Of a stretch of DNA of 64,000 nucleotides, positions 1 through 9,005 are shown one piece after another. Each line of letters opens with the position of its first letter. The stretch's first letter is position 1. The notes below the pieces were generated by a model that was not told where the DNA came from, made no database searches, and saw nothing but the letters and a program-made list of their open reading frames with translations. The stretch is from positions 213,906-277,905 of the forward strand of contig CAVTJN010000007.1 in NCBI GenBank assembly GCA_963735055.1, given 5' to 3'. This DNA is from JBBITI01 sp963735055 (GTDB taxonomy: Bacteria; Chloroflexota; Dehalococcoidia; Dehalococcoidales; UBA2162). A program made the translations under genes and the position numbers.

Positions 1-1140
1 AGCCAAAAGGTTCCCCTTCTCGAGTGTGGGGTGCGCCACAATACGGGAGTGCAGGGCGTTAGCGGTGGTCGACGGCAGCACGTTGACGAACCGGGCGTCG
101 GAAGCCAGGGAGCATCCCAGTGCAAAGTCCAGTTGACCGCCCGCTCCGGTGTACTGGTCATCCAGGCCGAGGATGTCGGCATAGACATTGCCGTAGAGGT
201 CCACCTGTAACGCGGTGTTGACGGCCACCAGATTCCGGTTGGATGCGATCACCCGAGGATCATTGGTGTAGTCGACCGGCTGCATTTCAAACAGTGGATT
301 GTTGTCGAGCCAGTCATACAGCTTCGACGTCCCGCCGTGAAACGTACAGATTGCTTTGCCGCGGTGGATGCTCTTCTCGCTGTTGGTCACCGCCCCCGAC
401 TCGAACAACTCCCGGATGCCTTCGGGCACCATCTCGGTGTGGATGCCCAGGTTCTTCTTGTCTTTAAGAAAGTACAACACCGATTCGCTGGTGCCCCCGA
501 ATCCGACTTGCAGCGTGGACCCATCTTGCACCAGATCGGCGACAAAGCCGCCGATACGCCTCTCGGTGTCCGTGATCGGTGACTGCGGCAGTTCGAACAG
601 TGGCTCGTCGACCTCCACCAGGTAGTCGATACGAGACATGTGCAGCGCCGTTCGGCCCTGGGTGCGCGGCATGCGCGGGTTGATTTCGGCGATGATCGTC
701 CTTGCCGGCCGTTCGATGGCGCCCCAGGCATAGTCGACGGAGACTCCCAGGCTGCAATAACCGCTGCTGTCCGGAGGCGAAACGGTCAACATGAACACAT
801 CGCTCTTGTAGCTGCCTTCCCTGAGAAGGCGTGGTATGGCGGCGAAGGTGACCGGGAAGAAATCAGCCTGCCCTAGTTTGAGCATCTGCCGCACACTTCT
901 GCTGCGCCCGCTGAAAGGCGTGGCACACCGAATATGCCTGTTCATCTCGGTCTCAACGTACCTTTCCTGAAAGGGACCGTGGACCGCCATGTGAAAAAGT
1001 CTGACTCCTTGAAGCTCTGAGGCCCGGTCCATGAGCGCCATGGGAAGGTACCGCGGCTCTCCGCAGAAATTTGCCAGCACGACATCGTCACTGGACATTA
1101 CGGCTTGGACCGCACGTTCTGCAGTCACAACCTTCGGCAT
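1..1140 (-). CDS. Acetyl-CoA hydrolase/4-hydroxybutyrate CoA-transferase family protein (C-terminus cut by window edge)
   Basis: The minus-strand frame is open from 1140 to the left edge (380 codons) and has no stop because the gene runs out of the window. The protein begins MPKVVTAERAVQAVMSSDD and later contains GGTSESVLYFL and GAGGQLDFALGCSLASDARF, which match the acetyl-CoA hydrolase/transferase fold; LQVDLYGNVYAD is typical of the C-terminal domain of 4-hydroxybutyrate CoA-transferases. Such enzymes move CoA between acetyl-CoA and a short carboxylic acid in the cytoplasm. An in-frame GTG at 1149 behind AAAGGA is an alternative start. It stands alone, divergent from a TauE-type transporter. 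The family is clear; the substrate is not. Confidence 0.85.
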   Translation of the reverse strand, partial: MPKVVTAERAVQAVMSSDDVVLANFCGEPRYLPMALMDRASELQGVRLFHMAVHGPFQERYVETEMNRHIRCATPFSGRSRSVRQMLKLGQADFFPVTFAAIPRLLREGSYKSDVFMLTVSPPDSSGYCSLGVSVDYAWGAIERPARTIIAEINPRMPRTQGRTALHMSRIDYLVEVDEPLFELPQSPITDTERRIGGFVADLVQDGSTLQVGFGGTSESVLYFLKDKKNLGIHTEMVPEGIRELFESGAVTNSEKSIHRGKAICTFHGGTSKLYDWLDNNPLFEMQPVDYTNDPRVIASNRNLVAVNTALQVDLYGNVYADILGLDDQYTGAGGQLDFALGCSLASDARFVNVLPSTTANALHSRIVAHPTLEKGNLLA

Positions 1141-1427
1141 TCTCTCCACGGCTAAGAGGTTCCGTCCTTTCTAATGAAGGGGTCAGATGTCTATTAGAGC
1201 ACATTGGCCGACCAGCTTCAAAATTGTTGGCGTGAGGCGCCGGAACCACAGGCCTTTGAAGCGCCCATGGCCGAAGGGTACAATGGGGCAGGGCGAGAAT
1301 CATCGCTGACACCGGCATCATCGCCCTTACGCTCGAGTGCCTGATCTTCTTTGACTGGGTACGCTGTCAATCCCGAACAGGCCGGTCGAGTAGGGTACCA
1401 ATTCGACGGACGCCGTCCGGGCAGATC

Positions 1428-2273
1428 TTGGCGGACCGTATTCCGGGAGGGACTGGTATTCAGGGATTGGCGTGGCTTCTGCTGGCATCGGTCGGTCTCT
1501 TTGTGGGTACCTTCGGCACCCTGATAGGGGTCGCAGGCGGCTTCCTGCTGGTACCGATTGTCCTGTTCCTATACCCCGACAAGAGTCCGGCGACGATCAC
1601 AGCGATGACCTTGACTGTTGCTTTCTTCAATGCTCTGTCGGGCTCGATCGCATATGCCCGACTTCGGCGAATCGACTTCCGTTCGGGCATTTTGTTTTCG
1701 GTTACCGCGGTTCCCGGCGCGATTGTTGGGGCGGCGATCAACCGACTCCTGAGCCGTGACTCCTTTCAGTTGATCTTCGGTATTATCCTCTTGATCATGG
1801 CGGGGTATCTGCTCGTAAGACCGGAGAGGAGGGCCGCCATGCGGGCAATCAGTGGCAAGTGGGTCCGAAAGATGACCGACCGCGACGGCAACTCCTTTGT
1901 GTACTCTTACCACCCGGCGTTAGGGATGCTTATCGCTCTGGGTGTCGGTGTTGTCTCAGGATTGCTCGGCATCGGAGGCGGTATCATCCATGTACCTGCA
2001 TTGACCCAGGTCCTGGGCTTTCCCGTCCACATCGCCACGGCCACGTCCCAATTCGTGGTGGGCACAAGCACCTTCGCCGCCGGATTGATGCGCGTCATAA
2101 CCGGATCCTTCGCCGGGGTGGCGGCAGATACCGTCGTCCTGGCGGGGGGAGCGGTCATCGGGGCCCAGATCGGGGCCCGTCTCTCCCGAAGAATCTCGGG
2201 TTCGGTCATTGTTCGCCTGCTCGGCATCGCTCTGGCTCTGGTGGCGATTCGACTGCTTCTGGCCCCGTTCTAG
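1428..2273 (+). CDS. TauE/SafE (DUF81) family membrane transporter
   Basis: This 281-aa polytopic membrane protein has a glycine-rich first segment (LFVGTFGTLIGVAGGFLLVP) and a repeated second-half signature, GLLGIGGGIIHVPAL. The pair marks the two-fold internal repeat of the TauE/SafE family. Members export or import small organic or sulfur anions such as sulfite, sulfoacetate or sulfonates. The start shown is TTG; no ATG fits the N-terminal membrane segment better. It faces convergently onto the osmoprotectant ABC operon 55 bp downstream, so it is probably a single-gene unit. The family assignment is firm and the substrate cannot be told. Confidence 0.85.
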   Translation: MADRIPGGTGIQGLAWLLLASVGLFVGTFGTLIGVAGGFLLVPIVLFLYPDKSPATITAMTLTVAFFNALSGSIAYARLRRIDFRSGILFSVTAVPGAIVGAAINRLLSRDSFQLIFGIILLIMAGYLLVRPERRAAMRAISGKWVRKMTDRDGNSFVYSYHPALGMLIALGVGVVSGLLGIGGGIIHVPALTQVLGFPVHIATATSQFVVGTSTFAAGLMRVITGSFAGVAADTVVLAGGAVIGAQIGARLSRRISGSVIVRLLGIALALVAIRLLLAPF

Positions 2274-2328
2274 AGCAGCACTCGAAGCAACGGGCGCTGT
2301 ATTGCGGCGAAAAGCTGATCGTCTCACC

Positions 2329-3078
2329 TCATCTCGCGCCTTGCCTGACATGCATCTCCAGGTTCGCGATCAATTGGTCGGCCAGGAAGGCAAGCATCGC
2401 TGCCGGTAATGCGCCTTCGATGATGAAGGCCAGGTTGTCGCGCGCCAGTCCGGCCACAATCGGCGAGCCCAGTCCGCCGGCGCCAATAACGGCGCCGATC
2501 ATTGCTGTCCCGACGTTGGCAACCACCGATATGCGGACGCCGGCGAGGATCAAGGGCATAGACAGCGGTATTTCGATTCGGCGCAGCACCTGCCAGCGGC
2601 TCATGCCGATGCCGCGGCCGGCGTCAAGTACCTCCGGCGGCACGGAACGCAAGCCCGCCGTCGTGTTTCTCACCACCGGCAGTAGACCGTAGAGAAAGAG
2701 GGCGGCTACGGTGGGGAGTGTGCCAAAACCAAGCACCGGGACAGCCAGCGCCAGGACGGCGACGGGCGGGAGCGTCTGACCGAGCGAGGTGAGGCTGTTT
2801 GTCAGGGCCAGGAAATCGAGCCCGCCGGGCCGGGTGACCCATATTCCGATCGGGACCCCAAGCAGGATGGTTATGATGCTAGAGATAGCCACCAGTTGAA
2901 TGTGCTCCCAAACCAGGAGGACCAGCGGCGCCCGGGGGTGCATGACAACAGTTTCGCCGGGGAACAGGTAGCCAAGTGCCGCTTGCCACCATTGGGCGTT
3001 GACGACAATCACCGTGAACAGGACCGCGGCGAGAGCCAACAACAGCCATCTTCGGCCGGGGCCGATGTTCGTTATCAA
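2329..3078 (-). CDS. yehW: Osmoprotectant/quaternary amine ABC transporter permease (YehW-like)
   Basis: A 249-aa inner-membrane permease. The BPD-transport core is visible: LGQTLPPVAVLALAVPVLG, the EAA-type loop with DAGRGIGMSRWQVLRRIEIP, and a final AGGLGSPIVAGLA segment. Start is TTG, whose last bases overlap the TGA of the ATPase gene (TTGA), so translation is probably coupled. It is the last gene of a four-gene minus-strand operon whose order (binding protein, large permease, ATPase, small permease) is that of E. coli yehZYXW. Expected role: import of betaine-like compatible solutes or related quaternary amines. Substrate is inferred only from family and order. Confidence 0.85.
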   Translation of the reverse strand: MITNIGPGRRWLLLALAAVLFTVIVVNAQWWQAALGYLFPGETVVMHPRAPLVLLVWEHIQLVAISSIITILLGVPIGIWVTRPGGLDFLALTNSLTSLGQTLPPVAVLALAVPVLGFGTLPTVAALFLYGLLPVVRNTTAGLRSVPPEVLDAGRGIGMSRWQVLRRIEIPLSMPLILAGVRISVVANVGTAMIGAVIGAGGLGSPIVAGLARDNLAFIIEGALPAAMLAFLADQLIANLEMHVRQGAR

Positions 3079-4181
3079 GAGCCTTCTTCTCGCGTCGCCG
3101 ATTCCACGTCCCCCAGCGCCACCTCACCGACAAGTATGTCTTGTTGGTTGATGACGGGAACGAACTTGAATCCCAGCCCGAGCATCCGCGAGAGAGCCTC
3201 TCGAAGGGTGGCGTCGTCTTCAAGGGCGATCTCGGCCGCATCCGCCAGGTGAGCGACCTCCCGGACGGAAGATGCCCCCCTTAAGGCTTCGCGGTCAGCC
3301 CATCCCATCAGGTGACCCAGATCATCGACGACCCAGAACCACCGGTGAGGATCCGTCCCGCCGTCTGGTCCGGCAGAAGATGCCTCTATTCGCACGGTGG
3401 CAGCCGGCCGGATGAACTTTGTGATGCTCATCCTTGAAAGACGTTTCAGGGCGCGGTCGGCGCCGACGAAGTCGCGCACAAACCGGTTGACCGGCCGCGA
3501 CAATATAATCTCGGGCGTGTCGTATTGCACCAGCCTTCCCGATTCCATGACGGCGATGCGATCTGCCAGACGCACGCCCTCGTCCAAGTCGTGCGTCACC
3601 AGGATGACCGTCTTCTTCAGTGTACGCTGGATCCGGAGGAACTGGCCCTGGAGTCGCTCCCGGGTGAGCGGATCGACAGCGCCAAACGGTTCGTCCATCA
3701 GCAGAATTGGCGGGTCGGCGGCCAGCGCCCTGGCGACGCCGATACGTTGAGCCTCGCCTCCCGACAATTCGTGAGGATACTTGGCCGCGTATCCGGAATG
3801 GTTCAAACCGACCAACGCGAGCAACTCCGCGGTGCGGTTGGAGATCCGTACCTGATCCCAATGCAGCAGCCGGGGCACAATGCCTATATTCTGTGCCACT
3901 GTCATGTGCGGGAAAAGCCCCACGCTCTGAATGGCATAGCCGATCGAAAGGCGAAGCTGTTCCGGCTTCACCGTACTCGTGTCCCGCCCGTTGATCAGGA
4001 TGGAGCCCGAGCTGGGCTCCACCAGGCGGTTGATCATACGAAGTGTTGTTGTCTTGCCGCATCCCGACGGGCCGATGAGCACGCAGACGGCGCCTTCCTC
4101 AACGTCAAGAGACATGCGGTCCACCGCCGCGACATCTCCGTAGAACCGGGTAACATCTTGAAGTCGGATCATCGGATTCAT
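3075..4181 (-). CDS. yehX: Osmoprotectant ABC transporter ATP-binding protein with CBS domains (YehX/OpuCA-like)
   Basis: A 368-aa ABC ATPase with Walker A GPSGCGKTTTL, signature LSGGEAQRIGVARALA, Walker B PPILLMDEPFGAVD and H-loop VTHDLDEGVRLADR. The C-terminal 120 residues (FWVVDDLGHLMGWADRE through FKFVPVINQQDILVGEV) form a CBS-type regulatory region, as in OpuCA/OpuAA. CBS domains in this family sense ionic strength or nucleotides. The ATG start overlaps the permease stop by 4 nt (ATGA), and its stop overlaps yehW, so three genes are tightly coupled. Confidence 0.92.
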   Translation of the reverse strand: MNPMIRLQDVTRFYGDVAAVDRMSLDVEEGAVCVLIGPSGCGKTTTLRMINRLVEPSSGSILINGRDTSTVKPEQLRLSIGYAIQSVGLFPHMTVAQNIGIVPRLLHWDQVRISNRTAELLALVGLNHSGYAAKYPHELSGGEAQRIGVARALAADPPILLMDEPFGAVDPLTRERLQGQFLRIQRTLKKTVILVTHDLDEGVRLADRIAVMESGRLVQYDTPEIILSRPVNRFVRDFVGADRALKRLSRMSITKFIRPAATVRIEASSAGPDGGTDPHRWFWVVDDLGHLMGWADREALRGASSVREVAHLADAAEIALEDDATLREALSRMLGLGFKFVPVINQQDILVGEVALGDVESATREEGS

Positions 4182-5398
4182 GGCTTACCTTTGGCCCCCT
4201 TTGGCGAACCCAAGGTAACTGCCAGAGTCATGACAGCGTCGGTAATCATGGCCAAAGCGATGATCGGAATGGTTCCGAGGAGTATCAGATCGGGAGCCGC
4301 CTGCCCGATTCCCCGGAGAACGAACCAGCCCAGTCCACCTGCGCCAATGACCGCCGCTACCGTGGTCAACCCGACGGCCTGAACTGAAGCCGTCCGAATT
4401 CCTTCGAGCACCACGGGCGCGGCCAAAGGCATCTCGATCCGCCAGAACAGTTGCCGGCCGGTCATGCCCATCCCCCGCCCCGCATCAACCGCGGAACGAT
4501 CGACTCCCCGCAAGCCGGTGTAGGTATTTTGAACGATCGGAAGAAGTGAGTAGATAATAAGGGCGATGACCGCAGGTGTGGCGCCCACGCCGCTGACACC
4601 GATCTGGCGTAGCCCGGGGTAGGCGAACGACAGGGCCGACAGCGGAGCGATGAGCAAGCCGAACAAGGCGAGACTCGGAATGGTCTGGACAGCGTTCGAG
4701 ACAAAGAACACCGGACCCCGGACCAGGCGGCTGCGGGCGGCCCAACTCCCGAACATTACGCCAATTACCACGGCGAAAGCGACGCTGAAGAAGGTGAGCC
4801 TGAGATGCTGGACTGTCTCGCTCCAGAACCGGGCGCGGTAGGCACCATATTCCACCATGATTGAACTCTGGTTTAGCCACCCGGAGGCAAGAATGGCCGC
4901 CGACGCCGCCAGACCGGTCCAGGCAATGGCGCGGCCGCGCCATTTCGACAAGCTCTTCCGGGACGAGTAGGCAATGGTCCACAAGCCGGCCATCGTCAGC
5001 CACATTCCGCCACTTAACGAAACGCGGGCGGTTGAGTCCCCGCCACTGAGGAGGCGCCGGTTAGCGGCCCCGGTTAGCAGGAGAGTGGTCACGAGTATCA
5101 AGATGGCCAGAATACCCAGACGTGAACCCGGGTGGCGAGACTTGAATACCGTCAGCAGAAGACACGCCGCCCAGAGCACCGCGATCACCATGGCGCCGGG
5201 TACGCCAAATGCGTCCCAGAGACTGAGAGCGGTCCCCGACGCCAGCCGGTTGGGCCTCAATGTGAACCATGCCGGGAACAGCGATAGAATACCCAGAGCA
5301 CTCCCCAGCAAAGCCACCTTGTCGAGGCTGCGCCACCGTGTCATCACGCCTTCCCTGGCGCTGCTGGAGTCTGATTGGGACGGATGAAGAGCAAACAC
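4178..5398 (-). CDS. yehY: Osmoprotectant ABC transporter permease with extra N-terminal membrane segments (YehY-like)
   Basis: At 406 aa this permease is longer than YehW. About 180 N-terminal residues carry several additional hydrophobic segments (LLGSALGILSLFPAWFTL, MVIAVLWAACLLLTV, LGILAILILVTTLLLTG, MWLTMAGLWTIAYSS) before the transport core (VRGPVFFVSNAVQTIPSLAL; DAGRGMGMTGRQLFWRIEMP). E. coli YehY has a comparable size and extra segments, which supports the assignment. The two permease genes presumably form a heterodimer over the YehX ATPase dimer. Confidence 0.85.
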   Translation of the reverse strand: MFALHPSQSDSSSAREGVMTRWRSLDKVALLGSALGILSLFPAWFTLRPNRLASGTALSLWDAFGVPGAMVIAVLWAACLLLTVFKSRHPGSRLGILAILILVTTLLLTGAANRRLLSGGDSTARVSLSGGMWLTMAGLWTIAYSSRKSLSKWRGRAIAWTGLAASAAILASGWLNQSSIMVEYGAYRARFWSETVQHLRLTFFSVAFAVVIGVMFGSWAARSRLVRGPVFFVSNAVQTIPSLALFGLLIAPLSALSFAYPGLRQIGVSGVGATPAVIALIIYSLLPIVQNTYTGLRGVDRSAVDAGRGMGMTGRQLFWRIEMPLAAPVVLEGIRTASVQAVGLTTVAAVIGAGGLGWFVLRGIGQAAPDLILLGTIPIIALAMITDAVMTLAVTLGSPKGAKGKP

Positions 5399-5472
5399 GT
5401 CCAGACGCGGTAAGCTGGCAATCCTGGGTTGTCAAAGGTTACAGACTGCATGATGGAGAGGAACTCCGGCCG

Positions 5473-6411
5473 CTACCTGACGAAACCCTTTTGTCTCAAG
5501 TAGGCAAGCGCGACCTGCCCGGGCTCTTCGCCATTGACGGCGATTCTTCCGTTCAGGGTCTGGAGCGTGACCAGATCCAGGGTCCGGAAGACCGGTGCCA
5601 GCAAGGTCGCAATCTCGGGATATTTGTCAAGGATCGCTGAGCGGAGTATCGGCGCCGGTTCATATACCGGCTGGACACCTCGGGGATCCGTGAGCACCAC
5701 CAATCCGAATGCACTGAGTCCCCCGTCGGTCCCGTAGGCCATCGCGGCGTTCACCCCGTCCGTACCTTGAGAGGCCGCCTTCTCAGTCTGCGCCGTATTT
5801 CCGCTCTGCACCACGACGAGTTGATCCGGCTTAAGCGTAAACCCGTAGGCGAGTTGAAAGGCAGGTAATGCCGCCTGACTGGTCACAAACTCCTCGGAGC
5901 CAATCAGTTTGACCCGGCCGCCCCGGCCTACGTACCTGGCAAAGTCGTCAAGTGACGCCAGCTTCTCCGTTTCCGCCAGCGACCGGGTAACGGCGATCGC
6001 CCAGGTGTTATTGGCGGGGGCGGGGGTCAGCCAGACGATGTTGTTCTTTTGCATGTCAAGCGTCCTGACGCGCTCATATCCCTGCTGGGCATCCTTCCAG
6101 ACCGGGGAATCCGCTTCGTCGAAAAAGTACGCCCCGTTCCCGGTGTACTCGGGGTAGATATCCAGCTCTCCGGTGATAATGGCTTTACGCACCACGGAGG
6201 TTTCCCCGAACTGCGACTTGTCGGTGACCCGGAACCCGTTCTCTCTCAGCACCAGAATAATCATCTGGGCAAGCAGCGAGCCCTCGGTGTCTATCTTGGA
6301 ACCCACGGTAACAGGCCCCTTGGAACCCAGGGAGGCGGCCGGAGCACAGCCCGCAGCCAGAAGGATAATGAACAGCAACGCCCAGGCAACAGTTCCACGA
6401 AGTCTCGTCAT
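5473..6411 (-). CDS. osmF: Osmoprotectant ABC transporter substrate-binding lipoprotein (OsmF/YehZ-like)
   Basis: A 312-aa secreted binding protein. The N-terminus has a short basic stretch, a hydrophobic core and a lipobox (LLAAGC, Cys at about residue 22), so it is membrane-anchored. The body has VTVGSKIDTEGSLLAQM and GELDIYPEYTGNGAYFF, the OpuAC/ProX-like fold motifs of YehZ/OpuCC proteins. First gene of the operon, 74 bp before yehY. Binding of glycine betaine or a relative is the family expectation; YehZ-type proteins often bind betaine weakly, so another amine is possible. Confidence 0.88.
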   Translation of the reverse strand: MTRLRGTVAWALLFIILLAAGCAPAASLGSKGPVTVGSKIDTEGSLLAQMIILVLRENGFRVTDKSQFGETSVVRKAIITGELDIYPEYTGNGAYFFDEADSPVWKDAQQGYERVRTLDMQKNNIVWLTPAPANNTWAIAVTRSLAETEKLASLDDFARYVGRGGRVKLIGSEEFVTSQAALPAFQLAYGFTLKPDQLVVVQSGNTAQTEKAASQGTDGVNAAMAYGTDGGLSAFGLVVLTDPRGVQPVYEPAPILRSAILDKYPEIATLLAPVFRTLDLVTLQTLNGRIAVNGEEPGQVALAYLRQKGFVR

Positions 6412-6440
6412 TGTCCCTCACGAGTATCGATCTGCCATGT

Positions 6441-6469
6441 ATTATATCGCGGTGAACTCCTCCAGCGTA
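6441..6469 (-). promoter_or_regulatory. Candidate promoter of the yehZYXW-type operon
   Basis: On the minus strand there is a perfect TATAAT (6446-6441) 29 bp upstream of the osmF ATG. The best -35 at 17-bp spacing is TACGCT (6469-6464), which is poor. The -10 and its position suit a sigma70-type promoter; the weak -35 could mean activator dependence. Confidence 0.45.
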
Positions 6470-6545
6470 AGAGCGACAGTCGGCGGCGCGGGTTGCACAT
6501 CGCGCCCACATGTGCTATTACTATGTTTCTCATGATAGTCAGGTT

Positions 6546-6575
6546 TTGACGGCAAATTTAGGGAAATGATAGTAT
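6546..6575 (+). promoter_or_regulatory. Candidate promoter of the diaphorase-metVF operon
   Basis: TTGACG (6546-6551) is followed after 18 bp by TAGTAT (6570-6575), 18 bp upstream of the first gene. No clear Shine-Dalgarno is present ahead of the ATG at 6594, so the leader would be very short. Confidence 0.45.
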
Positions 6576-6593
6576 TGTGGTAGTAGAAACGAC

Positions 6594-7271
6594 ATGTCAG
6601 ACGTACAATTAACGCTCAACGGAGTTCAGGTTACCGCTCAATCCAACCAGACCATCTTGCAGCTCGCCCGGGAGCATGGCATCGACATTCCGACTTTGTG
6701 CTACATCGAAGACCTTGTCCCCACCGGAGCCTGCCGGATGTGCGTGGTTGAAGTAGATGGGTCGCGGACGCTGGTGGCGTCGTGCCACACACCGGTTGGA
6801 AAAGGAATGGTGATTCAGACGCATTCGCCCAAGGTGCTGGAAACCCGTGCCATGATTATGGATTTGATATTGGCCAGCCACTGCGGGACGTGTTACATGT
6901 GCGAGAAAGCCAACCTGTGTGAACTGCGGCACATCGCCATCGATCTGGGAGTCGGAATCCCCAGCTTCGACGTCAAGAAGCGGTATTATCCCATCGAAGA
7001 TGTCAGCCCCTATATTGAAAGGGACCTGTCAAAGTGCATCCTTTGCCGCCGTTGCGTCAGGGCTTGCACGGAGATCGCGAAGAAGAATATCCTGAATGTG
7101 GGCTACCGGGGTTTTGACACCAAGATCATCAGTGAGACCGACAAGCCATTGGATGTGGAAGCATGCCGGGATTGCGGGATCTGCATCGAACATTGCCCGA
7201 CCGGCGCTATCACCACCCCTCGCAAGTTTGGCAAGGAAAAGAAAGGCCGGCCACTGTTGATCAAGGGCTAG
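6594..7271 (+). CDS. HoxU/NuoG N-terminal-like iron-sulfur protein (diaphorase subunit)
   Basis: A 225-aa electron-transfer protein with four cofactor motifs in order: a plant-type [2Fe-2S] site (PTLCYIEDLVPTGACRMCVV then SCHTP), a His/Cys3 [4Fe-4S] site (HCGTCYMCEKANLC, residues about 100-113), and two [4Fe-4S] sites (CILCRRCVRAC and CRDCGICIEHCPTG). This is the N-terminal module of NuoG, HndD or HoxU without any molybdopterin or H-cluster domain; the length suits HoxU. It starts a run with nuoE, nuoF, metV and metF, so it probably passes electrons between the NADH site of NuoF and the methylene-THF reductase. It could also serve a hydrogenase encoded elsewhere. Confidence 0.85.
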   Translation: MSDVQLTLNGVQVTAQSNQTILQLAREHGIDIPTLCYIEDLVPTGACRMCVVEVDGSRTLVASCHTPVGKGMVIQTHSPKVLETRAMIMDLILASHCGTCYMCEKANLCELRHIAIDLGVGIPSFDVKKRYYPIEDVSPYIERDLSKCILCRRCVRACTEIAKKNILNVGYRGFDTKIISETDKPLDVEACRDCGICIEHCPTGAITTPRKFGKEKKGRPLLIKG

Positions 7272-7300
7272 GCGCCGCGTTCAGTCCGCTCGGAGGTTAG

Positions 7301-7741
7301 ATGAAAGAAGGAGTCAGCGCTATTTCGCGGGAAGATCAGAAGAACATCCTGATCAAACTCAAAGCGGCCCAGGCCGCGGCCGGCTACGTTTCCGAACAGG
7401 CCATGTCGGACATTGCCGCCTCGTACCAGACCTCAGTAGCCGAGGTGTATGGGGTCGCCACCTTCTATTCTTTCCTGTGTGTGAAACCAACCGGGCGCAA
7501 CGTTATCAGGATCTGCCGCAGTCTACCCTGTCATCTCAAAGACGGGGAAAGCGTTCGGAAACGCCTGTGCGGGATCCTCGGCGTTGAACCCGGTGAAACC
7601 ACCGCCGACGGCCGGTTCTCGTTGGAGGAGACCAACTGCATCGGCGCCTGCGATTTGGCCCCGGCGATGCTGGTGAACGGCGAGTTGGTGGGCAATCTTA
7701 CCGTCGACAATATCGGGGCGACTCTTGAGGCCTACCGCTAG
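7301..7741 (+). CDS. nuoE: NuoE-like thioredoxin-fold [2Fe-2S] subunit
   Basis: A 146-aa protein with the NuoE/HoxE pattern: EVYGVATFYSFL followed by CRSLPC and NCIGACDLAP, giving the C-x4-C and C-x3-C ligands of the [2Fe-2S] cluster. Starts at ATG with GGAGGT just upstream, 29 bp after the iron-sulfur protein. Works with the next gene as an NADH dehydrogenase or diaphorase pair, holding the low-potential N1a-type cluster. Confidence 0.92.
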   Translation: MKEGVSAISREDQKNILIKLKAAQAAAGYVSEQAMSDIAASYQTSVAEVYGVATFYSFLCVKPTGRNVIRICRSLPCHLKDGESVRKRLCGILGVEPGETTADGRFSLEETNCIGACDLAPAMLVNGELVGNLTVDNIGATLEAYR

Positions 7742-7762
7742 GTAGGAAAAAGGAATACTACT

Positions 7763-8959
7763 TTGCCAGAAAGACGAGTGGTTCTCAGAAATTGCGGGAT
7801 AATTGACCCTAAGGACATCAATACCTACATTGCCCGGGACGGGTTTCGGGGTCTCGAGAAAGCTTTAGCCATGACCCCGGAACAGGTCATTGAAGAGCTC
7901 AAGGCTTCCGGACTGAGGGGGCGGGGCGGGGCATTCTTCCCCGTTGGTATGAAGCTCGAAATGGCGAGGAAGGCCCCCGGCGACGAAAAGTATGTTATCT
8001 GCAACGCCGATGAGGGCGAGGTGGGTACTTTCAAAGACCGCTACCTCATCCAAAACGACCCGTTCACGCTGGTCGAAGGGGTGGCCATCGCCGCCCACGC
8101 CGTGGGTTCAAGGCAGGCATTCATATATATCCGCGCCGAGTATCACTACCTCCTCGCGACGTTGCAGGGGGCGGTGGATCAAGCCCGCGAGAGGGGCTAT
8201 TTGAGGCACGCTGAGATCACCGTACGGGAAGGTGCAGGGGCCTACGTTTGCGGCGAAGAATCGGCATTGATGGACTCGATTGAGGGGAAGAGGGGCGAGG
8301 CACGCTACCGGCCACCGTTTCCGACCAACGCCGGCTTGTGGCAAAAACCGACTACGATAAACAACGTGGAATCGATGTCGAACTTACCCCAGATCATCTT
8401 GAACGGCGCGGCCTGGTTCAACCAGATGGGAACCGAACGCAGCAAGGGTACTAAGGTCTTTTCATTGAGCGGCGACGTTGCTCGTCCCGGGGTTTACGAA
8501 CTGGTGCTGGGGACTCCGTTGCGAGAACTGGTGGTGGACCTCGGCGGCGCAAAGTCGGTCAAGGCAGTTCAGATTGGCGGGACCTGCGGCAGGATAATCC
8601 CGGGGACGAATCTAGAGGTCGCGCTGGCGACCGAAGGCGTGCTCGGCTCCGGCGCGGTTACCGTGTTTGATGAAAGCCGGGACATAGTTGACATAATGTA
8701 CCGCACGGAACAATTCCTCGCCGAGGAATCGTGCGGTAAGTGTTTTCCATGCCGCGAGGGCACGCAGAATCTGGCCGGCATATTGGGGAAGTTCGTTCGT
8801 AGCGAGGGTTCGCCGGGAGACTTGAAGCTGCTCGAAAGCCTGTCCCGGACGATGATCCTCGCATCTTCTTGCGGGCTGGGGCAGGCAGCGCCGACCGGCC
8901 TCCTCGACAGCCTGCAGAACTTCCGCGCCGACTTTGAAAAGAGGGTACGCGCGGCGTAG
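7763..8959 (+). CDS. nuoF: NuoF-like NADH-binding flavoprotein
   Basis: A 398-aa protein carrying the NADH-site glycine-rich loop (LRGRGGAFFPVGMK), the FMN region (YVICNADEGEVGTFKDR; GAYVCGEESALMDSIEG) and the [4Fe-4S] motif ESCGKCFPCREGT plus a distal Cys in SSCGLG. Start is TTG. It lacks the N-terminal thioredoxin-like and C-terminal ferredoxin extensions seen in bifurcating HydB or HndC proteins, so it resembles plain NuoF/HoxF cores. With NuoE and the HoxU-like protein it gives a complete NAD(H)-dependent diaphorase. Confidence 0.92.
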   Translation: MPERRVVLRNCGIIDPKDINTYIARDGFRGLEKALAMTPEQVIEELKASGLRGRGGAFFPVGMKLEMARKAPGDEKYVICNADEGEVGTFKDRYLIQNDPFTLVEGVAIAAHAVGSRQAFIYIRAEYHYLLATLQGAVDQARERGYLRHAEITVREGAGAYVCGEESALMDSIEGKRGEARYRPPFPTNAGLWQKPTTINNVESMSNLPQIILNGAAWFNQMGTERSKGTKVFSLSGDVARPGVYELVLGTPLRELVVDLGGAKSVKAVQIGGTCGRIIPGTNLEVALATEGVLGSGAVTVFDESRDIVDIMYRTEQFLAEESCGKCFPCREGTQNLAGILGKFVRSEGSPGDLKLLESLSRTMILASSCGLGQAAPTGLLDSLQNFRADFEKRVRAA

Positions 8960-9005
8960 CTGTCGGCGATCGAGTAATCTCACTAACAAGGACTGGGAAC
9001 GCAAA

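Noticed and set aside
387..757. Overlapping minus-strand frames at 387-731 and 464-757.
   Set aside because: They are shadows of the edge-truncated CoA-transferase, whose frame is open through to base 1.
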